Shown here: in pieces, positions 1-6,635 of the stretch
Layout of the letters: each line of letters starts with the position of its first letter
How positions within the stretch are numbered: position 1 is the stretch's first letter
Assembly: GCA_002316295.1 (NCBI GenBank)
Contig: DCDF01000182.1
Coordinates: 1-15,079, forward strand
Reading direction: 5' to 3'
DNA: 15,079 nucleotides
Source: Syntrophaceae bacterium UBA1062
GTDB lineage: Bacteria; Desulfobacterota; Desulfomonilia; UBA1062
Translations under genes and position numbers: made by a program
The notes under the pieces: model-generated
What the model saw: the letters and a program-made list of their open reading frames with translations, nothing else
What the model was told of the DNA's origin: nothing
The model's database searches: none

Positions 1-2070
1 TCCCGATGTCCGGTACTGGAAGACGATATCTGGAATGGAAAGCCGAATCCGGGAGTCTCTGACATCGACAGCGGGCGGCACGCTCAGCCGCATGACCGTC
101 TGCTCTCCCGCGGAAGGCTCTCTCCGGAAGCCCGGAAAGTCCTCTCCCAGAAGCTTCTTGATCAGCTCGTAGACGTCCCGCTCGGCTTGAGCCCCTGCGA
201 TATCCTCAAGAAGCCTGTTGATCGCGTTCTGGGATACGGCGAGGCTCACAGAGAAGGTGTCCGGCAGTGCCAAAATACATCCGGGGTCCTGGAAGAAGGG
301 AGAAACGTCGGGGAACAGGGCGTACGGCTCCGAGGTGAACACCGAGCCCGGATCGAGCCCGAGCCCGAACCCTGCAAGCAGCTCGTCGATGCCGTACGGG
401 CGGGATGCCATCTCCTTCAGATCCTGCCTGACCAGTTCCTCCACGAGCTCTCTTCCGAGAAACCACGTTCCAAACGATACGACCGGGTCCGTCCGTGAAT
501 CGGGAGAGAGGACCATCCATCTTCCCGTATCATCATCCCTCTGCTCTATAAAAAACACGGCATCGACGGCAAGGTCGTTGTCCCGGGTGGAGATGATCGG
601 AACCCCGAACAGGGTTGCCGCCTCCAGATCGACCTGCTTCACGGTGAACCGGACGGAAGCGGTCCTCACACCCGGATCGTCCGTATTGCCGAGGATGAAG
701 GAGTCGATGATAACATCGTCGGTTGCCGGGTCACCGTCCCCGTAGGCAAGGCTCGTCACCACGCCAACGTATTCCTGCCTGATACCTTCGAACACCTCGT
801 TGACGGCATCCTCGAAAAGCCCGCAGACCACTTTTTCCATATCCAAACTTTCAGAGGGCGGAACCTCATCCGGGAAACTCCAGGAGACGTCCTCGGACGT
901 CTGTGAGCAGAGCCCGAGACCCAGCGCGAGCATCTCATGCGTGGTCGCCCCGGGAATGCTGTAGACGTCTGCAAAGAAACGCCTGCCGGGATCGAGCTCG
1001 AACCCTTCGATGAGTTCATGGACATTCACGACAGAGCCGAATACCTCAACCTGCCCGGGCAGGAATTCCGCAGGATCATATCCGCCGCCCGCCGAGTCGA
1101 ATGAGAGCGGGGGCAGCTCGATCTTCCTGAGCTCGGATGCGATCATGTGCTCGATCGAGCTCCTGAGGAAAAACGGCTGGGAAAAAGCGGCACTCACTGA
1201 ATCCAGGAGATCGAGCACCAGGCGGACCTCTCCCCCCTCCCCCGAGTCATCGACGGCGAGATACGCATCCACCAGGAGATCGTTTGCCGAGGTCGAGAGG
1301 AAGTCCTGGCCGAACATGGGCAGGGCGGCGAGGGTCACGTCCCGGATGGTGAATCTAACACGAAGGACCGCCGACGGCTCAGCATCGAAACGGACCGCAT
1401 CGATGGAGTGGACCACGACATCCACGGTAGAGGGATCGCTGTCGCCATAACGGAGATCGGTTATGAACGAAGGGCTGTTTTGGCGGATGGAGGAGAAAAG
1501 CTCCTGTATCTTCTCATCGAGAAGCGCCGCGAGATCCTGCTTCTGCAGATCGAGCAGCTCTTGGGCGACGAGTATTCCCACGGCGTTTTTCGCATACGAA
1601 CCTGCAGGCAGGGGCGGGGCTGTCCGAAGAACGATCTTTTCCTTGCTCGCCCTCCCGCTCGGATGCACGGCCTGGATGAGCACGACCTGGTAGAGATCGT
1701 CTGCGCTCACGGCGAACTCGCAGGTGTACCTGCCGTCCTGGGGCAAGGCCTCCTCCTGGTAGGCCGCTCCGTCAGAAACAAGCACCCGGTCGATCGACAA
1801 GGGGTCGCACGCAGTTTCCACCGCGAACCTCCTGCTTCCGGGTTCCACATAATCGCCATCGTTCAGGGGAGAAAGACCGCCGTTCTCATCCTGGAGAAAG
1901 AGCCGGATGCCGCAGGCCTCGCCAAAGCCCACGGCCGAGACGGGAGCGCCGGGGTCGTATATCGATTCTTCGGCGATCACTTCATCGGTATGGCTGCTCC
2001 CGGAACAGGACGCCATGAAAAGCATCATACAGCCCACTGCCGGCAAGGTCCAGATAGAACGTATCTTCAT
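1..2070 (-). CDS. Large lipoprotein with internal duplication, 3' end beyond the window
   Basis: The minus frame is open without a stop from the ATG at 2070 to base 1, giving 690 residues of an unfinished protein. An AGGAG lies 8 nt before the ATG. The N-terminus is a lipoprotein signal: MKIR, a hydrophobic stretch, then a lipobox-like MASC with Cys22 as the lipidation site. The mature part is acidic and has no other membrane segment, so it should be envelope-anchored. Two copies of a roughly 180-residue unit can be seen near residues 188-370 and 424-600, offset by about 235. Matching pieces include LRYGDSDPST with LAYGDGDPAT, VRFTIRDVTL with VRFTVKQVDL, and LSTSANDLLVDA with ISTRDNDLAVDA. 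Residues around 600-690 (LSVPPAVDV, then alternating hydrophobic residues) vaguely recall TULIP/BPI-type lipid-binding folds, but that is only a guess. I do not recognise the family. The gene is divergent from the lipoprotein/porin pair at 2745-4838. Confidence 0.88.
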   Translation of the reverse strand, partial: MKIRSIWTLPAVGCMMLFMASCSGSSHTDEVIAEESIYDPGAPVSAVGFGEACGIRLFLQDENGGLSPLNDGDYVEPGSRRFAVETACDPLSIDRVLVSDGAAYQEEALPQDGRYTCEFAVSADDLYQVVLIQAVHPSGRASKEKIVLRTAPPLPAGSYAKNAVGILVAQELLDLQKQDLAALLDEKIQELFSSIRQNSPSFITDLRYGDSDPSTVDVVVHSIDAVRFDAEPSAVLRVRFTIRDVTLAALPMFGQDFLSTSANDLLVDAYLAVDDSGEGGEVRLVLDLLDSVSAAFSQPFFLRSSIEHMIASELRKIELPPLSFDSAGGGYDPAEFLPGQVEVFGSVVNVHELIEGFELDPGRRFFADVYSIPGATTHEMLALGLGLCSQTSEDVSWSFPDEVPPSESLDMEKVVCGLFEDAVNEVFEGIRQEYVGVVTSLAYGDGDPATDDVIIDSFILGNTDDPGVRTASVRFTVKQVDLEAATLFGVPIISTRDNDLAVDAVFFIEQRDDDTGRWMVLSPDSRTDPVVSFGTWFLGRELVEELVRQDLKEMASRPYGIDELLAGFGLGLDPGSVFTSEPYALFPDVSPFFQDPGCILALPDTFSVSLAVSQNAINRLLEDIAGAQAERDVYELIKKLLGEDFPGFRREPSAGEQTVMRLSVPPAVDVRDSRIRLSIPDIVFQYRTSG

Positions 2071-2122
2071 CACCGCATCTCCTGCATCGTCCACAGGCCG
2101 GATCTCACGTGTTTCTCACATC

Positions 2123-2128
2123 ATTATA
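2123..2128 (-). promoter_or_regulatory. Candidate -10 element for the leftward lipoprotein gene
   Basis: On the minus strand the hexamer TATAAT is a perfect sigma-70 -10 match, 52 nt before the ATG at 2070. No good -35 hexamer lies at 16-18 nt spacing (the best is GGCATT), so the promoter would be weak or activator-dependent. Confidence 0.35.
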
Positions 2129-2181
2129 CCGCAGAAGAATCCGAAATGCCCTGACAAATCCATACATCCTGCACCCTTGTC

Positions 2182-2200
2182 TAATAATGAATCATCATTA
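2182..2200. promoter_or_regulatory. 19-bp near-perfect palindrome, operator-like
   Basis: The sequence TAATAATGA-A-TCATCATTA is a 9-1-9 inverted repeat with one mismatched pair. It lies in AT-rich DNA about 55 bp upstream of the candidate -10 element of the leftward lipoprotein gene. Its size and symmetry suit a dimeric repressor or activator. It resembles the AT-rich style of Fur-type boxes but does not match the Fur consensus spacing, so no regulator is named. Confidence 0.3.
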
Positions 2201-2238
2201 CTTCGTAAGTATTCTTTTTAATTATTTAAATGCAATTT

Positions 2239-2640
2239 CTATTCCTGCATCTTCGGTTTTCCATGCTGGCAGGGGGTACACTTCCCAACCGTTCGATAAC
2301 CGGCAGGAAGCTTCTTTGGCATGCGCTTCAGGAATGTCTTTATGGCAGGCGCGACACATTTCCCCTGTGGGAAGAGCCGGTTCGTGTGTAAATTTTTACC
2401 CATTATCCGAAAAGATTTTCCATTGCCGAATGAGGCACATGGCCTGAAGCACCCGCCGGCCCTCATCTGCCTGCCGGAACGAGACGGTATGGTTTTTTTG
2501 AGCATCGACCGACACGTTATCCGCTCTGGAGATCCTCTCAGGAATCATTGCCTTGAAGGAAAATCGGGCAACGGCATCGGCGCCAAAGATACGCTCCTTT
2601 CCCGGAGTGTATACCGCCCTCCCAGGAAATCCTTTTGACA
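2239..2640 (-). pseudogene. Decayed multihaem cytochrome c (class III / c7-like) remnant
   Basis: No single frame is intact, but reading the minus strand across frames gives fragments typical of small multihaem c-type cytochromes. They are: VARFSFKAMIPE (compare FSHKxH) at about 2575-2540; FRPCASFGNGKSF (compare CxxCHNGKxxF) at about 2450-2410; KFTHEPALPTGEM followed by an intact haem motif CRACH at 2356-2342 and HKDIPEAHAKEASCR after it; and CTPCQHGKPKMQE with a terminal TAG at 2280-2239 (compare CxxCH). At least two frame changes are needed, and several haem histidines or cysteines are lost. No signal peptide or plausible start is left at the upstream end, where the promoter of the opposite gene now lies. 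Such proteins are periplasmic electron carriers. I infer a dead gene. The haem-motif reading is by eye, and only CRACH is a full motif. Confidence 0.45.
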
Positions 2641-2662
2641 TAAGAAAAGAACCGGTTATAAT
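2635..2662 (+). promoter_or_regulatory. Consensus sigma-70 promoter for the 2745-4838 gene pair
   Basis: The -35 hexamer TTGACA (2635-2640) and the -10 hexamer TATAAT (2657-2662) are both perfect matches, separated by 16 bp. Transcription should begin near 2669, leaving a leader of about 75 nt before the ATG at 2745. An AGGAGG just before that ATG serves as ribosome binding site. The promoter suggests strong constitutive expression of the lipoprotein and outer-membrane protein genes downstream. Confidence 0.8.
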
Positions 2663-2744
2663 GGCGTGTAATTTGCACAATCTTTTTATGGCTATCCGGG
2701 GAATCCGTGAATATTAAGGCGTTCTCTTTCGCAGGAGGCTTGTA

Positions 2745-3737
2745 ATGAAGGCATTCACCACGATACTGGCGCTGCTCCTTTTGCTGTCCGGGTGCAGCAA
2801 TGACAGTGCGTTTGAGGGCATATCCGATGATTCGGGCCGCAAAGCCGTTATCGAAGAAGCGGCCATTGCCCTCGATGATCTGGATTATACGTCAGCCATC
2901 AACCTGCTGACGGAAATCTACACCACCACAAGCCCCGACCCGCGGGTATCGAGGCTTCTGAGCTCCGCGTACATGGGAAAGGCCGGGGTCGATTTCGTAA
3001 ATCTCATCTTTTTTGCCGGGCTGGAAGAGCGAGAGAATTTCGACATGGTCGCGGAAATATTGGACCTCTATCCCGCGCCAGAGCTCGAGGATGACGATAC
3101 GAGCAAGTGCGACGCAGAGAGCAGAACCGTGCTTGTCTTTGTCGATGAATATGACAGGAATTACGACCTGTACAAGGACGCGCTGTTCATCGACGGATAC
3201 TGTGCGGGCGAGCTTATCGAAAACCTCGAGTCGGCCCAGTATATTCTGGACATCCTGATCAGAGCGAACCGCCATTCCGACGATGACGAGATCCAGCTCG
3301 GAGTGGCATCCGCGGCCCACTTCATCTTATTCACCGGCAACCGGGTTGCCGATGCCATGAACTACACCCTGACCCAGGATCCCGAGAACTGGGATCCTGG
3401 AATGATACCGGTGCCCATTAACAAAACGGCCTATCAGTATTACATCAATTACTCCTCGGGAATACTGTACAGATGGAGCAGCGTAGATGAGAGTGATTTC
3501 GGGCCGTATGATCCGCAATCTCTGAACCCTTATCAGGAAGACCTGATCAATGTCCTCAACGCCATCCGGGCATTCGACAGGGCCGCGCCGGAGCAGAACG
3601 ACGTGAGGGACACGTTGGAGGACTTCCTCGCATTTGCACTTATGATGCCGACTACCGGAATCGACGAGAACACCATTGTCTCCATCATGACCACTTCCGG
3701 TGTCTATGATCTCGTCAACAGTTTCTCAGCCGAGTAG
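2745..3737 (+). CDS. Lipoprotein with a TPR-like helical N-terminal region, function unknown
   Basis: The protein is 330 residues and begins with a clear lipoprotein signal: MKAF, a leucine-rich core, then the lipobox LSGC with Cys17 as lipidated residue. AGGAGG lies 6 nt before the ATG. Residues about 35-85 (EEAAIALDDLDYTSAINLL, then DPRVSRLLSSAYMGKAG) have the alternating helix pattern of TPR-like repeats. The rest is acidic, without further membrane segments. Two cysteines, in SKCDAES and DGYCAGE, could pair. The next gene starts 30 nt after the stop and encodes an outer-membrane barrel. The two genes share the consensus promoter at 2635, so the lipoprotein may be a periplasmic partner of that barrel. 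The family is not recognised, and the TPR assignment rests on pattern only. Confidence 0.88.
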   Translation: MKAFTTILALLLLLSGCSNDSAFEGISDDSGRKAVIEEAAIALDDLDYTSAINLLTEIYTTTSPDPRVSRLLSSAYMGKAGVDFVNLIFFAGLEERENFDMVAEILDLYPAPELEDDDTSKCDAESRTVLVFVDEYDRNYDLYKDALFIDGYCAGELIENLESAQYILDILIRANRHSDDDEIQLGVASAAHFILFTGNRVADAMNYTLTQDPENWDPGMIPVPINKTAYQYYINYSSGILYRWSSVDESDFGPYDPQSLNPYQEDLINVLNAIRAFDRAAPEQNDVRDTLEDFLAFALMMPTTGIDENTIVSIMTTSGVYDLVNSFSAE

Positions 3738-3767
3738 ATGACCGAAGAGAATGGACTGGGGGATACG

Positions 3768-4838
3768 ATGAAGAAACTTCTGTTTTGCTTTCCCGTGCTC
3801 GCTTTCATCCTTTTTTCATCCGCGCTGCATGCTGTCGAATATTCCTCTATTTACAAGGGTATCCGGCCGTTGGGCATGGGAGGGGCGTTCGTGGCGGTGT
3901 CGAACGATCAGAACGCTCTCTTCTACAATCCTGCCGGCCTGTCCTTTATCGAGCAGAGAAGGCTCATTCTCCTGTCCGTCGAGGCGGAGCTCGGACAGGG
4001 AGCCTATGACGCCTACACCGACGCCCTCGACGTGGATACCGATAACGAGCAGGAGGTGGCGGAATTCCTGAGGGAGTATATCGGCGATTATTCCCACGCC
4101 GCTGCAGCCGTCTTCCCCTATTACATCAGGCCTCACTTCGCCTTCGGGATTTTCAGCTCCGCCAAGACAAACTTCATTGCCAGAAATTTCCAGTATCCCA
4201 GCCTCATCATCGACAGCACGGGGGATGCGGGTGCGGCGATAGGATATGCCCATTCCCTTCTCGATGACGACCTCTCAATCGGCGCAAGCCTGAAATATGT
4301 CGTCCGCAAGAGTATCAACGAGGAATACACCGTCCCCGACATCACCAGTGACAATTTTGACGATATGGTGGACGACGATGTCCAGGACGGATCCGGAACG
4401 CTGCTCGATGTGGGGGTCATCTACCGGTTCAGAGATGTAACCATTGGCCAGAAGAACGTCGATTTTCAGGTCGGCCTGAGCGCAAACAATCTCATCGGGT
4501 CGGATATGGGAGACGCTCGCGACCTCGAGGAGCACATCGACATCGGATTCGCAGTCTATGTCGACTCCTGGGTCTTTGCCCTGGATTATGTCGATGTGGC
4601 GGGCATGATCGATGACGACGACGATCCCGGCAAAAGACTCCGTATAGGGGCAGAGTACGATTTCGGAAACCTCTTCACCGTGCGGGCGGGCTTTTATCAG
4701 GGATATCTCACGCTCGGCCTCGAGATCGACGCAAAGTATGTCCAACTCGACCTGCTCACCTATGCCGAAGAAGTAGGGACGTATGCAGGGCAGATGGATG
4801 ACCGGAGATACGTGATCGGGCTCAAGTTCGGCTTCTAG
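3768..4838 (+). CDS. Outer-membrane beta-barrel protein, FadL/TraF-like
   Basis: The 356-residue product starts with a Sec signal peptide (MKKLLFCF, hydrophobic core, cleavage after ALHA). The mature start contains GIRPLGMGGAFVAVSNDQNA followed by LFYNPAGLSF. This glycine-rich 'GMGGA...NPAGL' motif is typical of FadL-related and TraF/PorV-like outer-membrane proteins. The remainder alternates hydrophobic and polar residues with acidic loops and ends in YVIGLKFGF, a C-terminal aromatic signature for barrel insertion. An ATG at 3738 is in frame, but it would put ten extra polar residues before the signal peptide. The ATG at 3768, preceded by GGGGGA, is therefore chosen. Cotranscription with the lipoprotein at 2745 is likely. 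The substrate, perhaps a hydrophobic compound as for FadL, cannot be told from sequence. Confidence 0.85.
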   Translation: MKKLLFCFPVLAFILFSSALHAVEYSSIYKGIRPLGMGGAFVAVSNDQNALFYNPAGLSFIEQRRLILLSVEAELGQGAYDAYTDALDVDTDNEQEVAEFLREYIGDYSHAAAAVFPYYIRPHFAFGIFSSAKTNFIARNFQYPSLIIDSTGDAGAAIGYAHSLLDDDLSIGASLKYVVRKSINEEYTVPDITSDNFDDMVDDDVQDGSGTLLDVGVIYRFRDVTIGQKNVDFQVGLSANNLIGSDMGDARDLEEHIDIGFAVYVDSWVFALDYVDVAGMIDDDDDPGKRLRIGAEYDFGNLFTVRAGFYQGYLTLGLEIDAKYVQLDLLTYAEEVGTYAGQMDDRRYVIGLKFGF

Positions 4839-4938
4839 CTCAAACAGGCCGCCGGAATCCGTATCTGTCGAAGCAAGATTGAAAAAGACGCGCATCGATT
4901 CTCTTCCGTTCCTCGCGCTCATCGTGTAGGAAGACATC

Positions 4939-5592
4939 ATGGACAACTCGACGATCGACACCGTGTTCAGTATCCTGAAAGCTGATGTGAAACCGCTGCG
5001 CGAACCCATCGTCAGCAAGGTGGCCAGGACGTCGGACGCCTTTCAGGTGCTCGTCTCGACCATGCTGAGCCTGAGGACCAAGGACGCGGTCACGGAAGAG
5101 GCGTCGGGGAGGCTCTTCGCCCTGGCACCCACTCCCGAGCAGATGGTCCGCACTCCCCTCGACCGGATCGAGAAGGCCATATTCCCGGTTGGCTTCTACA
5201 AGACCAAGGCCAGGAACATCCGGAATGTGTCCCGAATCCTCATCGACACCTACGGCGGCCGGGTACCTGACGATATGGACAGGCTGCTGTCGCTTCCTGG
5301 CGTGGGGAGAAAAACTGCAAACCTCGTGATCATCCTTGCATTCGGAGGACTCGGCATCTGTGTCGACACCCATGTTCACAGGATCACCAACCGGTGGGGA
5401 TATGTGAAAACGAAAACCCCGGATGAAACCGAGATGCGGCTGCGGGAGAAGCTCCCGGTACAATACTGGACCGTCATCAACGACTATCTCGTGCCCTACG
5501 GGCAGTTTGTCTGCGTCCCCATAAGCCCGTTCTGCTCACGGTGCAGGCTGTTCGACTTCTGCAGAAGGACAGGGGTGAAAAAATCGCGATAG
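4939..5592 (+). CDS. nth: Endonuclease III (DNA glycosylase/AP lyase)
   Basis: The 217-residue protein has the whole endonuclease III layout. The helix-hairpin-helix LPGVGRKTANLV (residues 119-130) carries the catalytic Lys125. VDTHVHR (142-148) carries the catalytic Asp143. The C-terminal iron-sulphur cluster motif C-x6-C-x2-C-x5-C uses Cys192, Cys199, Cys202 and Cys208. It excises oxidised pyrimidines and cleaves the abasic site in base excision repair. The front helix has MLSLRTKD where E. coli Nth has the LSAQATD stretch, a variant I associate with archaeal and some anaerobe Nth proteins. Length is normal. AGGA lies 8 nt before the ATG. The gene stands 100 bp after the barrel gene and 69 bp before the PTS gene. 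Confidence 0.96.
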   Translation: MDNSTIDTVFSILKADVKPLREPIVSKVARTSDAFQVLVSTMLSLRTKDAVTEEASGRLFALAPTPEQMVRTPLDRIEKAIFPVGFYKTKARNIRNVSRILIDTYGGRVPDDMDRLLSLPGVGRKTANLVIILAFGGLGICVDTHVHRITNRWGYVKTKTPDETEMRLREKLPVQYWTVINDYLVPYGQFVCVPISPFCSRCRLFDFCRRTGVKKSR

Positions 5593-5661
5593 ATGCTTCT
5601 TGTGCCTGATATCTGGTGCCTATTGCCTTTTCGGATTTTTCTATGCTACTGATTTCCCACT

Positions 5662-6372
5662 GTGGGGCTATCGAAAGGAACATCAGCAAAAATTCTGTGG
5701 CGTTCCCTCTTCATCCAGGGTGCGTGGAACTTCAAGGGCATGCAGAACATCGGTTTTGTCTACGCCATGCTGCCGGGCCTGAAGAAAGTGCACAGTGCTG
5801 ATGTCGACGGACCGGCTGCAAAGTATCTGAACTTCTTCAACACCCACCCCTACATGGCACCCGCCATTGCCGGTGTTTTCCTGAAGCTCGAGGAACAGGG
5901 CGACGGCGAGACTATCGAAAAGCTGAAGCCTACGATTTCAGGATCCCTGGCCGCCCTGGGCGACACCTTTTTCTGGGCGTCACTCAAGCCGATCGTCGCC
6001 CTTCTCCTTCTCCTGACTGTCATGGCGGATCACCCCTGGGGGATCGTCCCGGTGCTTCTGCTTTATAACGGCGTACATTTCTGGATCATGGCATGGGGGT
6101 TCAACCGGGGATACCGCAACGGGCCGGGCGGAGCGCTGGAGTTGGGCGGTCTCCTCTCCATCAAGAGGACGAAACGCATGTCATACTCGATTCCCCTGCT
6201 GGCAGGCATGGCTCTCGCGGCCCTGTCACTGTGGAAGGCCGCTGACGTGAATCTCGGGATGAGTCTGCTGATCTTCATAGGCGCCTTAGCGGCATTCAGA
6301 CTCAGGCTCGGGGTGTTCTGGATATTCTATGGAGTATTTACTCTCAGTTTGGTATGGACTATTATACAATGA
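5662..6372 (+). CDS. PTS mannose/fructose/sorbose-family EIID component
   Basis: The 236-residue protein matches EIID of the mannose PTS family. It has the N-terminal LWRSLFIQGAWNFKGMQNIG (residues 12-31), FFNTHPYMAP (58-67), GDTFFWASLKP (100-110), and hydrophobic segments near 111-121, 128-144, 177-190, 200-212 and 216-234. EIID normally pairs with EIIC in the inner membrane to move a sugar. A stop at 5650-5652 bounds the frame, so the first usual start is GTG at 5662, which has no clear Shine-Dalgarno. A later non-ATG start after AAAGGAA is possible. The stop overlaps the HPr start (ATGA), implying translational coupling. EIIA, EIIB and EIIC are absent nearby: nth is the direct upstream neighbour. 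It may work with components encoded elsewhere or act in regulation. Confidence 0.9.
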   Translation: MGLSKGTSAKILWRSLFIQGAWNFKGMQNIGFVYAMLPGLKKVHSADVDGPAAKYLNFFNTHPYMAPAIAGVFLKLEEQGDGETIEKLKPTISGSLAALGDTFFWASLKPIVALLLLLTVMADHPWGIVPVLLLYNGVHFWIMAWGFNRGYRNGPGGALELGGLLSIKRTKRMSYSIPLLAGMALAALSLWKAADVNLGMSLLIFIGALAAFRLRLGVFWIFYGVFTLSLVWTIIQ

Positions 6373-6635
6373 AGGAACGGAGAGTAACCATCCAGAACAA
6401 ATTGGGATTGCACGCTCGGGCCGCCGCTGCTTTTTCCCGGAAGGCTTCCGAGTTCATTTCCACTATCAGCGTAATCAAAGATCATATGGAGGTCAACGGA
6501 AAGAGCATTATGGAACTGCTCACGCTCGCTGCCGTAAAAGGCAGCCATATCATTATCAGGGCTGCCGGTGAGGACGAAGTCCAGGCGGTGGAAGCCCTCG
6601 CAAGACTCGTGAAACAGGGATTCGGAGAGACCTGA
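6369..6635 (+). CDS. ptsH: Phosphocarrier protein HPr
   Basis: An 88-residue HPr. Starting at the ATG at 6369 puts the phosphorylated histidine exactly at residue 15 (NKLGLHARAA), as in classical HPr. The ATG at 6354 would add five residues. The regulatory serine is Ser46 in NGKSIMELLTLA, so this HPr can in principle be a substrate of HPr kinase/phosphorylase as well as of Enzyme I. No HprK gene is in the window. The ATG overlaps the EIID stop codon (ATGA) and no Shine-Dalgarno is visible, which fits translational coupling. The stop overlaps the Enzyme I start by one base. Confidence 0.96.
   Translation: MKERRVTIQNKLGLHARAAAAFSRKASEFISTISVIKDHMEVNGKSIMELLTLAAVKGSHIIIRAAGEDEVQAVEALARLVKQGFGET

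Noticed and set aside
187..2154. Several long plus-strand open frames opposite the large lipoprotein gene
   Set aside because: They are fragmentary and lack signals or family resemblance. The minus frame is open for 690 codons with a lipoprotein signal and ribosome site, so the plus frames are shadows.
2182..2200. Fur box
   Set aside because: The palindrome has a 9-1-9 layout and lacks the GATAAT repeat arrangement of the Fur consensus, so a specific regulator is not supported.
4275..5018. A 247-codon minus-strand open frame
   Set aside because: It lies opposite the outer-membrane barrel gene and nth, both well supported, and its translation resembles no family.
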